A stretch of 64,000 nucleotides of DNA from Polytolypa hystricis UAMH7299 (taxonomy: Eukaryota; Ascomycota; Eurotiomycetes; Onygenales). Position 1 is the stretch's first letter; every line of letters starts with the position of its first letter. Positions 12,880 to 23,404 of this stretch are shown here, in pieces. Below the pieces are notes generated by a model, which was given only the letters and a program-made list of their open reading frames with translations, was not told where the DNA came from and searched no databases. The stretch is taken from assembly GCA_002573605.1 (NCBI GenBank), contig PDNA01000051.1, positions 1 through 64,000 of the forward strand, in the 5' to 3' direction. The translations under genes were made by a program, and so were the position numbers.

Positions 12880-13370
12880 AGACTGAGAGACTTTGGGGAA
12901 CTGTCTTCTGACAATAATATGGTGAAGGATATGCTCCCTGACTATTTGCAAAGCATTGTGCCAGTAAGGCCAATCCTGCATAGTGCATTCAGCTTGTTCA
13001 TGACTGAGCTGTTTCTGACTTTTGCTCCTTGAAAATATGACACTCATCTGCTACTGCACAATCCCAGTCAATCATATTCAAGGTGCCCTCGTTGAGAATA
13101 TAGGTCCTATATGTTGTAGTTAGGGTCTCTCCTCTGCAGTCGCTAGGCTTGTATATTAGTCTTGTCAATAGGACACTTACTAACCGAGCTTTGTTCATAT
13201 CCTCCAGCTCCATTGGACGGCCAAGGTGTTTGGGTTTCTTCAAAATCCGATACTAGCAATGAGGTTATCCACGTCATCGATGGCAGGGGCTCATTTGACA
13301 GCCTCCTTCTGTGCCTGCACCTCGGCAGCATCAAGTCGTGACAACGTCTGGACAAATTACTCAAACATCA
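12880..13370 (-). pseudogene. SNF2/ERCC6L2-like helicase fragment
   Basis: Read on the minus strand, pieces in different frames give consecutive SNF2 ATPase motifs. TTTYRTYILNEGTLNMIDWD is followed by the Walker-B motif DECH (13039-13050), then, after a frameshift, MNKLNALCRIGLTGT (motif III, GLTGT near 12957-12971). This order and wording match the ERCC6-like 2 group of SNF2 remodellers, which act in DNA repair. Further upstream (13250-13370) the same strand shows FVQTLSRLDAAEVQAQKEAV interrupted by TAA and TGA codons. Most stops would arise from CAA, CAG or CGA by C-to-T. It cannot code for an active ATPase. Whether it was once a cellular gene copy or cargo of a mobile element is not clear. 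A second fragment of the same motif is at 22108-22293. Confidence 0.7.
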
Positions 13371-13890
13371 TGATTACAGGCACAGCCATGCAGTAAACAT
13401 AATAATTTATGTTATGCTAACTAAGATATATTTTTAATATAAATAGGTTGAAATGGAGCACAGCAAGATCGGGCTGTCAAGTGCCAGCACCGTGATCGCC
13501 ATTTCCATCCATTCCCCTCCCTACTGTCTCACCATAATAACACACACAACAGCATCACACAACAACATCACACCTCCGTCCCATAGGAATAGCACTCCTA
13601 GAGATCAAGACACTCGCGCAGCCGTTGTAGCGGTTTGCGAACTCGGCGGTGGAGGAAGACATTAGGAACATGGTGACTAGTCGTGTCTCTACCGACAAAA
13701 GCAAATGGGACCTCCACACCAGAGAGGACGGAGAGCTCATCGATTTCGCCTTCTAGCAGCTCGATCTTAACTATTGGGATTCCTGGCCCGGGGTCCCTTC
13801 ACTGCGATTCTCTCGCTGAACGGCATTTATTTGTTGTTAGTTTTGTGGGCCTGTTTTCGCGAAGTTCTTGATCACGGGTGCCTTGTGGTG
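13330..13890. repeat. Diverged direct repeat, copy B
   Basis: GC-richer counterpart of copy A (12360-12770). On the minus strand, 13690-13790 reads through as PGIPIVKIELLEGEIDELS, suggesting it was coding before decay. The protein is not recognised. Confidence 0.55.
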
Positions 13891-14509
13891 GAACCCTTGG
13901 GTGACATGCCCCACTTTAACATTTTCGGAGATCTTTTTGACTAGTTTCAAGGATGTCAAACGTTAGAGGCGCGCTGCCACTGAGCTCACGACATGCAAGC
14001 AATATTTCGAGACTGATGAGAGAAAAACAGGTTTGTCGGCAAGGCTGGGCTGTAGTCTAGTTTGCCCCACTTCATGACCCGCAGGTTTTTCCATCCCACT
14101 TCAAAAAAAAACCCCCATCTCATTGAGGTTTAGCCAAATCTCGCACGTCGGACTGAGACAAGACTTGCTAATAAACTGCGCGCAATAGGATTCTCTTATG
14201 CATGGACCTAATGAAATATTGGCAGGGTCTGCCTGAATTCCATATTAATAGTTTCTCCGGAAGCTATAACGTCTACAATGGGCTGCCTCCCCACCCTTCC
14301 CGTCCTGCCCGCCGTTCCAACCGCCCTCCCCCCTCATAAAAATCGCGTGTAGAAGAGACCTGGCTGCCCAAAGCCTTGTGTGGAGATGACCTTGTTTCAA
14401 ACTGAACTTCCGCTGTAGATCTCTAGGATTGAGCTTTTGTAGTTTAATATCTTGTCTGAGCTGGTATACATCCTGATAACAGTGTCATATATTAGTATAT
14501 AATATATCC
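13891..14509. other. Spacer inside the repeat island
   Basis: No recognisable gene. A pyrimidine-rich stretch lies at 14285-14335. Sequence composition is mixed, less AT-shifted than the left arm. Confidence 0.3.
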
Positions 14510-15090
14510 AACTTGTTGAGAGAGAACTGAGCAGCGTATAGAAATTAGTGATGCATAGAAAGACAGAGAAATTGTTTCTGTGAAATACTTAGTTTAAGCT
14601 GGCTGCAAATTGAGCCTCTCTTATCCAGTCTTCGTCCTCTTCATCCAAACTGGTGAACTCGTGGAAGCGAGTTGCGTCAGACAATTCGAAGCCATCAAGA
14701 CCGGGTATATAAGGAGCTTCGGGAGCAATCGCCATTGGAAGTGTAGCACGGCCTTTCTCATGTAAGATAGAAGGTAAGAAAGACAGGCATGGCTAAGTAT
14801 GATAGGGCTATTTACGAGCTCATACTTGGAGAAGGTCTAATAAGGATTTCTCTAGTAATAATAGAGGTGTTAAAGAGGATAACTCAGTTCTGCAAGCTCT
14901 TAATTACTAGGACCCCCAGATCTGATCTGCGCTTCTCTTCATCTAAAGTTTAGAGAATTTTGACAGAGTAGGCAACTTCTGATCCATTCTCTAAAGATTC
15001 CTCCCTGGAGCCATGCAGGCAGAATCAGATACGGCCAAGTATGGTAGGGCTATTTATAAGCCCATATTTGAAGAGATCTACGGAGGGATG
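14510..15090 (-). repeat. Right arm of the inverted repeat, better preserved
   Basis: Reverse-complement match to 11830-12300, with much less AT drift. The distal part is itself partly duplicated: the landmark AGTATG(A/G)TAGGGCTATTTA occurs at about 14795 and again at about 15030. The arm carries an intact 48-codon ORF at 14589-14735. Confidence 0.7.
14589..14735 (-). CDS. Short 48-aa ORF in the preserved repeat arm, unknown
   Basis: ATG at 14735-14733 to TAA at 14591-14589. The product starts MAIAPEAPYIPGLDGFELSD, is rich in Glu and Asp, and ends DWIREAQFAASLN. Its position coincides with the region best conserved between the two inverted arms, and the left arm keeps a damaged version of its C-terminus. 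It may be the first exon of a longer element-encoded gene: GTATTTCACAG follows directly after the stop region but is too short for a normal intron. I recognise no family. Confidence 0.35.
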   Translation of the reverse strand: MAIAPEAPYIPGLDGFELSDATRFHEFTSLDEEDEDWIREAQFAASLN

Positions 15091-17600
15091 CCGTAAAGCT
15101 TACGACCAGAGAATTTGTGTGATGTTCCACCCCTCCCAGGTGTGCAGTCACATCCATTTTCTCGAGGCGGCCAACAGCGAGCGGCTCATGAATGTATAAG
15201 ATCAGGAACGCAGCCACCTAGCCGCTTCAAGCAAACACATCAAACATCTGGCCGCCGAACATTTGATCTCCGCAGGCGTGGCTAGCTGGTTCCCTGGTTA
15301 TATCCAGTCTCCCCATTGGAAAATGCTCATTTTGTCCGCTTCGTTGCGATATGACGATTTGTAACGGCTGAATAAAACCAACATTGGAGGGGATTTTGAC
15401 GCTCCATTGCAGCCACCACGGGATCGTTGGTCTTATGATGTGCCAAGATTCTGTGGACGCCGTTTTAGAAGGGTCAAACACGACAAAGCCAAGAGACGCG
15501 GTGGTGTTAGCTGGCAAGAGGTCCAATATTGGCATCATAGGCTAAATACATGGAAAAGATGGCGACGTGTAATTGACTAGCGTCCAATGATTTGACGCAA
15601 AAAGCCAACAAAGTTTAACTACTTCAATATCCGCCAAGGGGAGGAGCGCCAATACCGACATTCTGGAACCCATGAAACTGCGGCTTGAGGCCTGTCATCT
15701 CATTATACACAGGAAGTCAAATGGTAAAAAAAGCTCAACCACCCTGTGATAAACAAGGGCTCACGGCTTGTGGGAGCATTGAATTTATTGATCCGTTGAT
15801 AGATCAATATTAAGCGAGGAACTGCGACGGAAAAGGGTTGTACCATCGGATCTGGAAAAGGAACTCAATTATGGAACCAACTGGGCAAACGGGTCTCAGG
15901 TGATTCAATGCCTAGCGTTCGCATTTCAGTCGCCGGTTTCTCGTCGTCCTCCCCCAGCCTTATGCAGTGTGCATAAAAACCAGCAGGTTAGAATGACATA
16001 TTTGTGGGCGTCGTCCCGTCGCCAGCAGTCGAGTGCTCGCCCCCGAAAAACCACATCTCGCGCAGCCTAAGCGCAAGACAAGGGTGGAAGGGCTAACAAG
16101 CTTGAAGGATGGGACATGACTCTGGAGCTATGTGACAAAAGCGACCAACAACCACCACAAGTTAATTCTGAACATGTTATTCCGCAGTCCGTGCGGATGG
16201 GGGGACGTCGTGGGATGAAAGAAAGGACATGGAGTCGTTCTTTGGGTGTGGTAAGGTTCACGAGGAGAGCCTTGGCCATCAGGCGTGGTTCACATGCTGG
16301 AATTCAGCCTGAAGGGCGACAGGTGAGAAGCTGTTGCGCGAACTCAAACAGCGATGTTCCAGAAAGTGCGAAAGGGAGCAGCAAGCGAGGTATCACAAAC
16401 ACTGCACGGCAGAGAGGGATGGCCGAACGCGAGATGGGACGCGGTCCATGAGCTGACGAGCTACCAACAAAGTTCACTCGCGAGTCACGAGTCAGTGATC
16501 TCGACCGGATTTCCTGATAGGCTGGTAAGCTGTCAATAGGCTATTGAGGTCAAGGCTGGTCAGTTTCCGTGGGGCTGGGGAAGCAGCAGCAAGCACTCAG
16601 ACCACTGGCCATCCCACACTAATAAAGGCCCATAATAATTAGTATGAAGTACATACCATGCTAAGCGCTCTTTGGAGGCAAGGATGGGAATAAGATCCCA
16701 CTTTTCTGCTTCATAATGATAGGGTCAAACGTTAAATAATGATCTTGCGTTCAAGTTGTGTGGCCTTGGCCCACGACAGCGTGCCTGTCGATTCTCCAAG
16801 GCGAAGGAGATGAAGAACGGGAGATGAGGATGCAATGCCTTCTTGTTTGTGTGTCTCAGACGTGAAGAACCCCCAAGAAAAGAGTACTACTTTTTAGTGG
16901 GCGGGAGGCTCTGCACGAAGACGAGCCTAATCTAGGAAGCGGGCTTCGGCCCCTCTTCCGTCTAAATCACCTGATTCCCATCCCGCATATCGCATGGATC
17001 TCTGGAGGTCGCATCTCGCATCTTCTCATATCTCTCCTCCACAGCTGAATTCCCCAGATCATTCCCACGATCTTGTTCTATTGTCTGATTCAAGATGTCT
17101 GGGGTTCCCGTGGGAAGCCAATAGAGTGTCGTTGCTGTGTTATTATTCCGCTTCTCACGTCATGATTTACTTCCGCGATCTTGAGGTTGCAAGCACATCT
17201 TGCGGCTTCTTGGGGCGAACTTCGAGATCCATGTAAGAATAATAGACTGCACCAAGCATGATGATTTTATTCGTCCAACTCCCGAGTGAAGAGAGAACGA
17301 GGTAGTCTCCAGCATTATTAAGTATTGCTGCCAAGGAAGTCAACGATCTTTCGTTTCGAGTCCAACCTTGCCTAGGTGTCTGTGTTCCAATCAACAGTTG
17401 TCGACCCTTGTTTTCCCCCCTAAATTCTATCGATTGCTCGCTTGGAACTTGTCCTGTGTAAGCTGTGCCTGTCCTGGGAATCACGCATGACGCAGATCGC
17501 CAACCAGGGGGCGCGTGTCCTGTGTCGTATGTGTCTTTTCTCGAGTGGGGCAGCGCAAGGGCCAAGCATCCCACGATCCCGGGCATTTCCATTATCCCCT
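15091..17600. other. Gene-poor stretch
   Basis: No frame with recognisable protein features. One 103-codon frame on the minus strand (15538-15227) has plausible composition but no family likeness. No tRNA seen. Confidence 0.35.
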
Positions 17601-17642
17601 GCTTCCAGAACTTTGCTTCCAGAACTTTGCTTCCAGAACTTT
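17601..17642. repeat. Tandem 14-mer, three copies
   Basis: Three perfect head-to-tail copies of GCTTCCAGAACTTT. A short minisatellite. Confidence 0.9.
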
Positions 17643-18842
17643 GCCCAGACATCATCTCAGGTCAATCGTGTGAATTTCTACAATCGTCTTTCATGAAGCC
17701 TCTTCAATGATGACTTCATAATAATCCTATCATTTATACCCTATTACTTGCTCATTTTTGGTTCTGATCTGAGACAACTAATAGTGAGAGACTAGTAATA
17801 AGATATTATCATGCTAATAGATTATCAATATTCTACAGACGTGAGTGAGGCTAGGCTCCAGGGCAATTCGAGCTCAAACTTGAATTCAAATAAGGTGAAT
17901 CTGTAGAAATTCATCGCCATCGTGTTAATAAAATGGAAAGATGCGACCCTGTCGCGCACACTTTCCTCCAATCTCCATGGATGTCATCCTGTCGGGCATC
18001 GACCTATCAAACTCCTCGGAGCATCTCAGTTTCCCCAGCTTGACCCCGCTAGTTTCGGCGAACAGCACGTTTTTAATTTATCCGGCACCGGCATCACTGC
18101 CCATAATGATGACTGTGCTCGGTTCTCCGGTCCGGCAACCTTGCACGGAACCTGGGGAGACCCCAGCGGGATACTCTGGTGATATCTAAGCGGGATGCTG
18201 CTAAGCTTTAGTCTGAGCAAGCGCATGAGCGGCGTGGCGGACTGAAGCACTTTTCTGTCCAGCTGAAGAGAGTTGTCAAGCCAACTCGGAGTGGTCACTG
18301 GTCAGTGGTCACTCGAGCCTTTCTTCTTCCCCGACTTTTCGATATTTTTGCCCTTGAAGCGGAAAGTGGTCGGACATGGGGTTTGGTTTGGCTTCGGTGG
18401 TGCACCCTCTTTCACTAATCACCTTTCGCATGTCTGCTAGATTCCCCCAACGACTCGCAACGAGAGAGCGTCTGACACAAGGAACTTTCATGGACCACAC
18501 GGTCCACACCATGCTTACTCCATGACCCCGTATTGTGAGTTTTCCTCCCTGACCAATTGCCGCCGTTGTCTTTTCTCCCATCCTAGCCAGTCATCCCGTA
18601 CCGCTTGGCAAAGGCCCTATTTTTTCCATGTGGCTTGGCGTGTTCCTTTGGACATGGTTTCTCTGTCGCCCGCTGCTATGGTAGCATCGGAGCTGCAAAT
18701 AATCTTTTTCTCCGCACAGGTCTCTCCCATCCACCCATTTGCCGTCACGACGGAGCTAAGGGACTAGGTGTCCGCTCTTAGGAATCAACATGGATTTTAC
18801 TCCACTGAAGCTGGTCACAACATCCCAGTCAGAGCAGTTTAC
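17643..18842. other. Upstream region of the sugar transporter
   Basis: Non-coding by inspection. It forms the proximal part of a nearly 4-kb gene-free region before the transporter, so it probably holds its control sites. No specific operator could be identified with confidence. Confidence 0.35.
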
Positions 18843-18849
18843 TATTTAA
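18843..18849 (+). promoter_or_regulatory. Possible TATA element of the sugar transporter
   Basis: TATTTAA about 113 nt upstream of the transporter ATG, followed by a pyrimidine-rich stretch at 18885-18930 as is common before fungal transcription starts. Position only; not tested. Confidence 0.35.
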
Positions 18850-18961
18850 ATGGCATCGGGACCCCAGACAAACATGCATGCTTTTGGGCTTCTTCCTTCG
18901 CCGTTCCTCTCCTTTCACCCATTTCTCCTGCAACAGCAATCGCCTAACAGCAACTTAGACA

Positions 18962-20708
18962 ATGGCTGCTGGGGAAAGCCCCGACCCCGTCATTGCACGG
19001 TTGGTCGCAGCAGATAAGACACCATGGTACAAGAAGCCCAATCTGCGATATCTCTACCTCTTTCTCGTCCCCTGTTGTTTGGGAATCGAGTCAACCTCCG
19101 GTTTTGATTCCTCCTTGATGAACGGTCTACAGTCGTTGAGCTATTGGCAGGACTTCTTCGGAGAGCCAGAAGGTGCAGCGCTCGGCATCTTAACAGCATC
19201 ATATAACTTGGGAGCCATCACTTCTCTTCCTTTCGTGCCCATCATATCCGATCATGTTGGCCGCCGATGGTCTATCATGTTTGGATCGGTAGTTATGATT
19301 GTGGGTGCTATCATGCAGGCGTTCTCCGTGAACTGTGAGTATCCTCCGGAATTACGTATCTCCGAGTTGCTTATGTAATATAACTAACACGTGATCTGTA
19401 TAGTTACAATGTGGGTGTTCTCGAGGATTTTCCTTGGTAAGTTGTTGATATCAATTTATTATTTCTTTAGAAATCTTCAAAGATATACTGACATTCAGGA
19501 GGTCACGGGGTCGTTTACGCCATAGTTTCAGGTAGCGCGTTGATCGGAGAGCTCGGTCATCCCAAGGAGCGTGCGATCCTAGGAGCTTTGTTCAACGCGT
19601 TTTACCACATCGGAGCGATTATCGCGGCTGGCATTACTCTGAGGACCCTCGAAATCCAAAGCGACTGGAGCTGGCGCCTGCCAAGTCTTCTCCAGGTAGC
19701 TCCGTCTTTGTTTCAGATTAGCTGCATCTTCTTTATTCCTGAGAGCCCTCGTTGGCTTGTCTCAAAAGGCCGGAATGATGAAGCGTTAGCCACCCTCGTC
19801 AAATACCACGCCGAAGGGGATGTGACTGCCGAGCTACCACGCGCTGAGTTTGCGCAGATTGTGAAGGCCTTGGAGATTGAAAACGAGACCCGAAAGCGTG
19901 GCTATATTGAGCTTTTCCAGACCCCCGGAATGAGGCGCCGAAGTTTGATCACTGCAATGCTCGGTCTATTCACTCAATTCTCTGGCAATACTCTAATCAG
20001 TAATTATCTTGTCCTCATCTTAAAGTCTATCGGCATCACGGACCCCTGGGATCAAAACAAACTTAACTTGGGCAACACCGCATGGAGTTTGGTCGCTTGC
20101 ACCATCCTTGCTCTGACCGTTCCACGATTCCCCCGTCGTCACATGTACATGCTATGCGTGACATGTTTGCTCATTATCTATACCTGCTGGACAATCACCC
20201 AAGCCCGATTTGTCATCACCGGTAGCCCGGCTGCGGGTATTGCCGTGATCGTTTTCATCTTCCTGTACGCACCATCTTACGCCATTGGTTACAACGCCCT
20301 GACCTACACATACCTGATTGAGCTTTGGCCCTTCTACGTCCGCACAAAGGGTGTCTCGTGGTTCCAGCTGTTCGGCCGCCTTGCTGGTTTCTTCGGAACA
20401 TTCGTCAACCCCATCGGCCTCAAGGAGATTGAATGGAAATACCTTCTTGTCTACGTTGTGTGGCTGTGTTTCGAATGGGTGTTTATCTTCTTCATGTTCC
20501 CAGAGACGAATAATCTCACTCTTGAGGAGTTGACTTTCTGTAAGTTCCCCTTTACCTCACTTTTCCCCTCCTCCACAAACAGTTCACTAACAGAAGTGAT
20601 ATTACAGTGTTCGAAAGCCAGGAAGAGAGAGACGCAATCGCTCGCGAAGCTGAGCTTCAAATCGAAGGCGAAAAGCCCCTCCCAGAGCATACTGAGAAGG
20701 TGGCATAA
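18962..20708 (+). CDS. MFS sugar transporter (hexose/lactose permease-like)
   Basis: Four exons: 18962-19334, 19404-19436, 19499-20539 and 20608-20708; all GT-AG, phases consistent, 515 aa. Family marks: an N-terminal helix with GFDSSLMNGLQSLSYW, DHVGRRW after TM2-3 (the sugar-porter G-R-R motif), PESPRWL after TM6, and PETNNLTLEEL after TM12 (the PETKG-type motif, degenerate in the GK position). The GFDSSLMNGLQ wording is typical of the Lac12/cellodextrin/lactose branch of fungal sugar porters, so a di- or hexose:H+ symporter of the plasma membrane is the best guess. The second exon is only 33 nt. No breaks seen. Flanked by repeat debris on both sides, with no obvious metabolic partner gene next to it. 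Confidence 0.87.
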
Positions 20709-22107
20709 CCGTGTCTTGTATATATGCACACACCCTCGCCAATCCTTGTTTCATTTGTTTATATTCCGTATCATCTCGTTGCGTTTCAAGTGCCAAACGA
20801 TTTTGAGGCCTAAGAAGCTTGCCCCTTTTCCTTCAATTTCCCTTCAAAGCGGTTCCAGCTTGTTTATAATAATACCATTTTTTTTGACAAACCTTCTTTC
20901 TCGCAAATCGTAATTAAGCTATTTCAATATGAGACTAGTGCAGGGCTTAACCAATTTCTTTTTCCCCCACTTCCTTGACAAGGGTTATAGCTCCGCGTGG
21001 CAACGGAAAAGCTGGGCGTGGTTAGAAAAGCTAGTGCCAAGCATTCTGATCATGGCGAGTGTTTTCTGACCCCATTAAAATACATCACCCTAGGTTTCTT
21101 CCCACATCCTACATGTACCTCTTCTACATTATTCTACCACACAACATTGAATACTACTCGGGGTCAGAGGGTCAGGGTAATGGGGTCAAGGTCAAGCTCT
21201 AGTTTAAGAATGAACTACAGGTGTAGATATTCTTGTGGTGAGAGAAGTGGAAGTGATGCCTAGGAGAGTATGGGTGAGTACAAAAGTTGAGCTCAGGTTA
21301 CAACTTAGCGGGTGGCTGCTGAACATGCTATTATCATCAAGGATAGAAAAAGAAATAAAAAAACTTTCACCAATCAAGACAAAGCAGATATATATAGCTA
21401 TTAGACATGTGCCAGTCTAGGAGAGGGGGGGCCGGTGCGGGGAAGAAAGAAAGAAAATTAGTACGAGAGCCTTTGAGCATGACGTGACCAATATTCCAAG
21501 CACACGCCAGGAAATCCAATCAAGGCGGGCGACCACCTTATCGGCGAATCGATGGATAGGGAATGGGGCTGCTTGTCAAGACATGACACCACGACACTGC
21601 CTTCCACAGGGGGATGCTTGGGGATTGTGGCTCTTTCAGGGAGGTCGCTGTCTTTGCGCCTGAATACGGTGCCCAAGAGAAAGAGTACCGGAAAGGTTCG
21701 TGAATTCTCTACTCTCTGAAGTCAGTTTCCATTACTAACACATTGTGAGCTTGAGTGTCAGAGCCATGAGGCTGATTTACCATACCCAGTATGTTCGTTC
21801 CCATTTGTAATCGTGAATCCTGGCTTGCAAATTTTGGTGCACGTAGCAGTTGTTTCAATTGATAATCGATCACAGTGCTCATAATCAGAGGGGCAGTCCA
21901 TCACGGAACCTAGTTGCAGGGGGAATGACAACAGTTAGAATGTGAGCGACCAATATGCTTGGACTTGAGGTCTTCTCGCCGTCACACTCGGGTTCCCTTC
22001 CCTGGCGCCACACCCTCTCCCGCCGCCGTATTCCTAGCCAGATCCATCACTCTTTCACCTCACCCGAATATCTCCCTCAACCCCTTCAGACAACCACCAA
22101 CAACACT
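20709..22107. other. 3' flank of transporter and repeat-derived DNA
   Basis: No gene recognised. The first ~110 nt of the segment 20880-20990 has a diverged second copy at 23405-23540. Confidence 0.4.
20880..20990 (+). repeat. Diverged direct repeat, left copy
   Basis: Shares order and wording with 23405-23540: GACAAA, then AAATCGTAATT versus AAATCATAATT, then CTATTTCAATA versus CTATTGCAATA, then GGGCTTAACCAAT versus TGGCTTAATCGAT, then CTTCCTTGACAAGGG versus ATTCCTTGGGAATTG. Clearly related but many differences. Confidence 0.55.
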
Positions 22108-22293
22108 TCATACTGTTTTAGATAGCCGGGCCGGTAGGGTCAATCTATCGCTCTTCGCCACCGCACAATCCCAATCCACCATATTCAAGGCGCCATCGTT
22201 GAGAATATAGGCTCTATATATTGTAATTAGGATCTCCACTCTTCCAGAGGCAGCAGCCTGCAGAGCTGCTTCTTTACCCTTGTTCTGATACAC
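22108..22293 (-). pseudogene. Second SNF2/ERCC6L2-like helicase fragment
   Basis: Minus-strand translation contains RVEILITIYRAYILNDGALN, then MVDWDCAVA, the same motif Ia-II segment as the fragment at 13040-13140. DNA identity to that fragment is evident over about 100 nt (GCACAATCCCA, ATATTCAAGGCGCC, TTGAGAATATAGG). The Walker-B acidic residues are lost after CAVA. Only a fragment remains. Confidence 0.65.
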
Positions 22294-22781
22294 TTCAGCA
22301 TACCACTACCCCTATTACTTAAATTCTAATCTCCAGTTTTGAATAAGTGTCCCAGGGCATATTATCAATGTATGAGGATGCTATCTCATATCAGGCTTTC
22401 TTTATATCTTGTACATGCATTTTCTATCTCTTTCATCCCCAGTTTTCCCACATGCTGCAACCAAAAAAGCTATGACTTGAACTGTCTTCCTCAGGCCCAT
22501 ATCATCCCCTTCTGAAAGACAAACAAGTCATGCAGGAAGCTCGCGCCTGCTCATCTACTTCTTCACTATTTCAACTACAGATTCGCTGCGAGTCATCAAT
22601 CAGAACGTGAGAAGAAAGAAAAGAACTCGAAATCAACCTGAGAAGGGAAGAAAAGAGAAAAAGAACAAAAGAACAAAAGAAAAATAGAAAGAAAGAAAAA
22701 GCTAAACAGGTAACTATGATCGCAAGAGTCCGAACCATGCAGTGGAAAGCAGGAACAAAATATACATGTTCGTTTGTTGCA
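22294..22781. other. Non-coding, purine-rich
   Basis: Includes a long A/G-rich stretch at about 22610-22705 (GAAAAGAGAAAAAG-type). No gene. Confidence 0.4.
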
Positions 22782-23383
22782 TTAGGCTTTGGCTTTGCCC
22801 TTGCCCTTGTCGTGAAGTTTATGCCGTAGACTAGGGTTTTTCTTGTGCTAGTCTATGCAACGTTGGCAGAACTTCTTTTTATCGGGCTGGCGAACAATCA
22901 AGGAATACTCGCCTTTGACATAAGTGTTGGCGTTGACGTCAACATCACACTCTGAGCATCCACAAGGTCCGGCGTTTATCATGCCTCTATGACCAGGAAT
23001 TTTGATCCTGTCCTACTGAAAGGAATGGTCATTATCTTTATCATAGTTTTTACTCCTTCTATGCTACAAATCGCATGTTGGACACAACGTCCAGTCTGTT
23101 CGCGTATTGCAGAGTAGGGAATCACCAGGTATTCCCGTGCAAACGTGGGAACACCCAGGCATTGGCATTGCCCTGGTCGTTGGGCGCTAGGTATGTTATA
23201 GTCAGAGCATCGCCGGCATAATCGCTTCCCATTTCGTATGCGCAAAAGGCTATGGAGGGTCCTTGTACCTTTTTTGCCGCAACCTTCACATTGTGCTGCA
23301 AGTTGAGGGTTATCGTCGGGCAATCCTTCAATTGTCTGTAGCCTGGAGCATTGGTCACACATCCGCTTTCCATTGGCAGTCAT
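22782..23383 (-). pseudogene. Degenerate gene with repeated CxxC zinc-ribbon-like modules
   Basis: The minus strand from the ATG at 23383 encodes at least three Cys-pair modules. Two early ones lie in MCDQC and in CEGCGKKGTRTLHSLLRIRN followed by GKRLCRRCSDY (C-x2-C-x20-C-x2-C, spacing like a GATA finger). A third is CQCLG to GRCVQHAIC. After a frameshift near 23050 and a TAG near 23017 a fourth follows: CGCSECDVDVNANTYVKGEY to FCQRCID. Another in-frame TAG at 22850-22848 separates it from a Lys-rich tail (HDKGKGKAKA) ending at 22784-22782. Both TAG codons could come from CAG by a single C-to-T. The protein is not recognised; DNA or RNA binding is a guess from the fingers and the basic tail. 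It could also be an ORFan with unrecognised introns. Confidence 0.45.
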
Positions 23384-23404
23384 ACATATTCTTGCGCAAA
23401 ATGC

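Noticed and set aside
11830..15090. Inverted arms as terminal repeats of an intact DNA transposon
   Set aside because: No transposase frame is readable between the arms and I could not define target-site duplications; kept as an inverted repeat only.
15227..15538. 103-codon minus-strand frame beginning MMPILDLLPANT
   Set aside because: Composition is protein-like, but there is no motif, no neighbour logic and no repeat copy; not enough to call a gene.
16116..16451. 111-codon plus-strand frame
   Set aside because: Arg/Gly-rich random-looking sequence in a gene-free interval.
17167..17655. 162-codon minus-strand frame
   Set aside because: Runs through a tandem 14-mer and has no family features or splice context.
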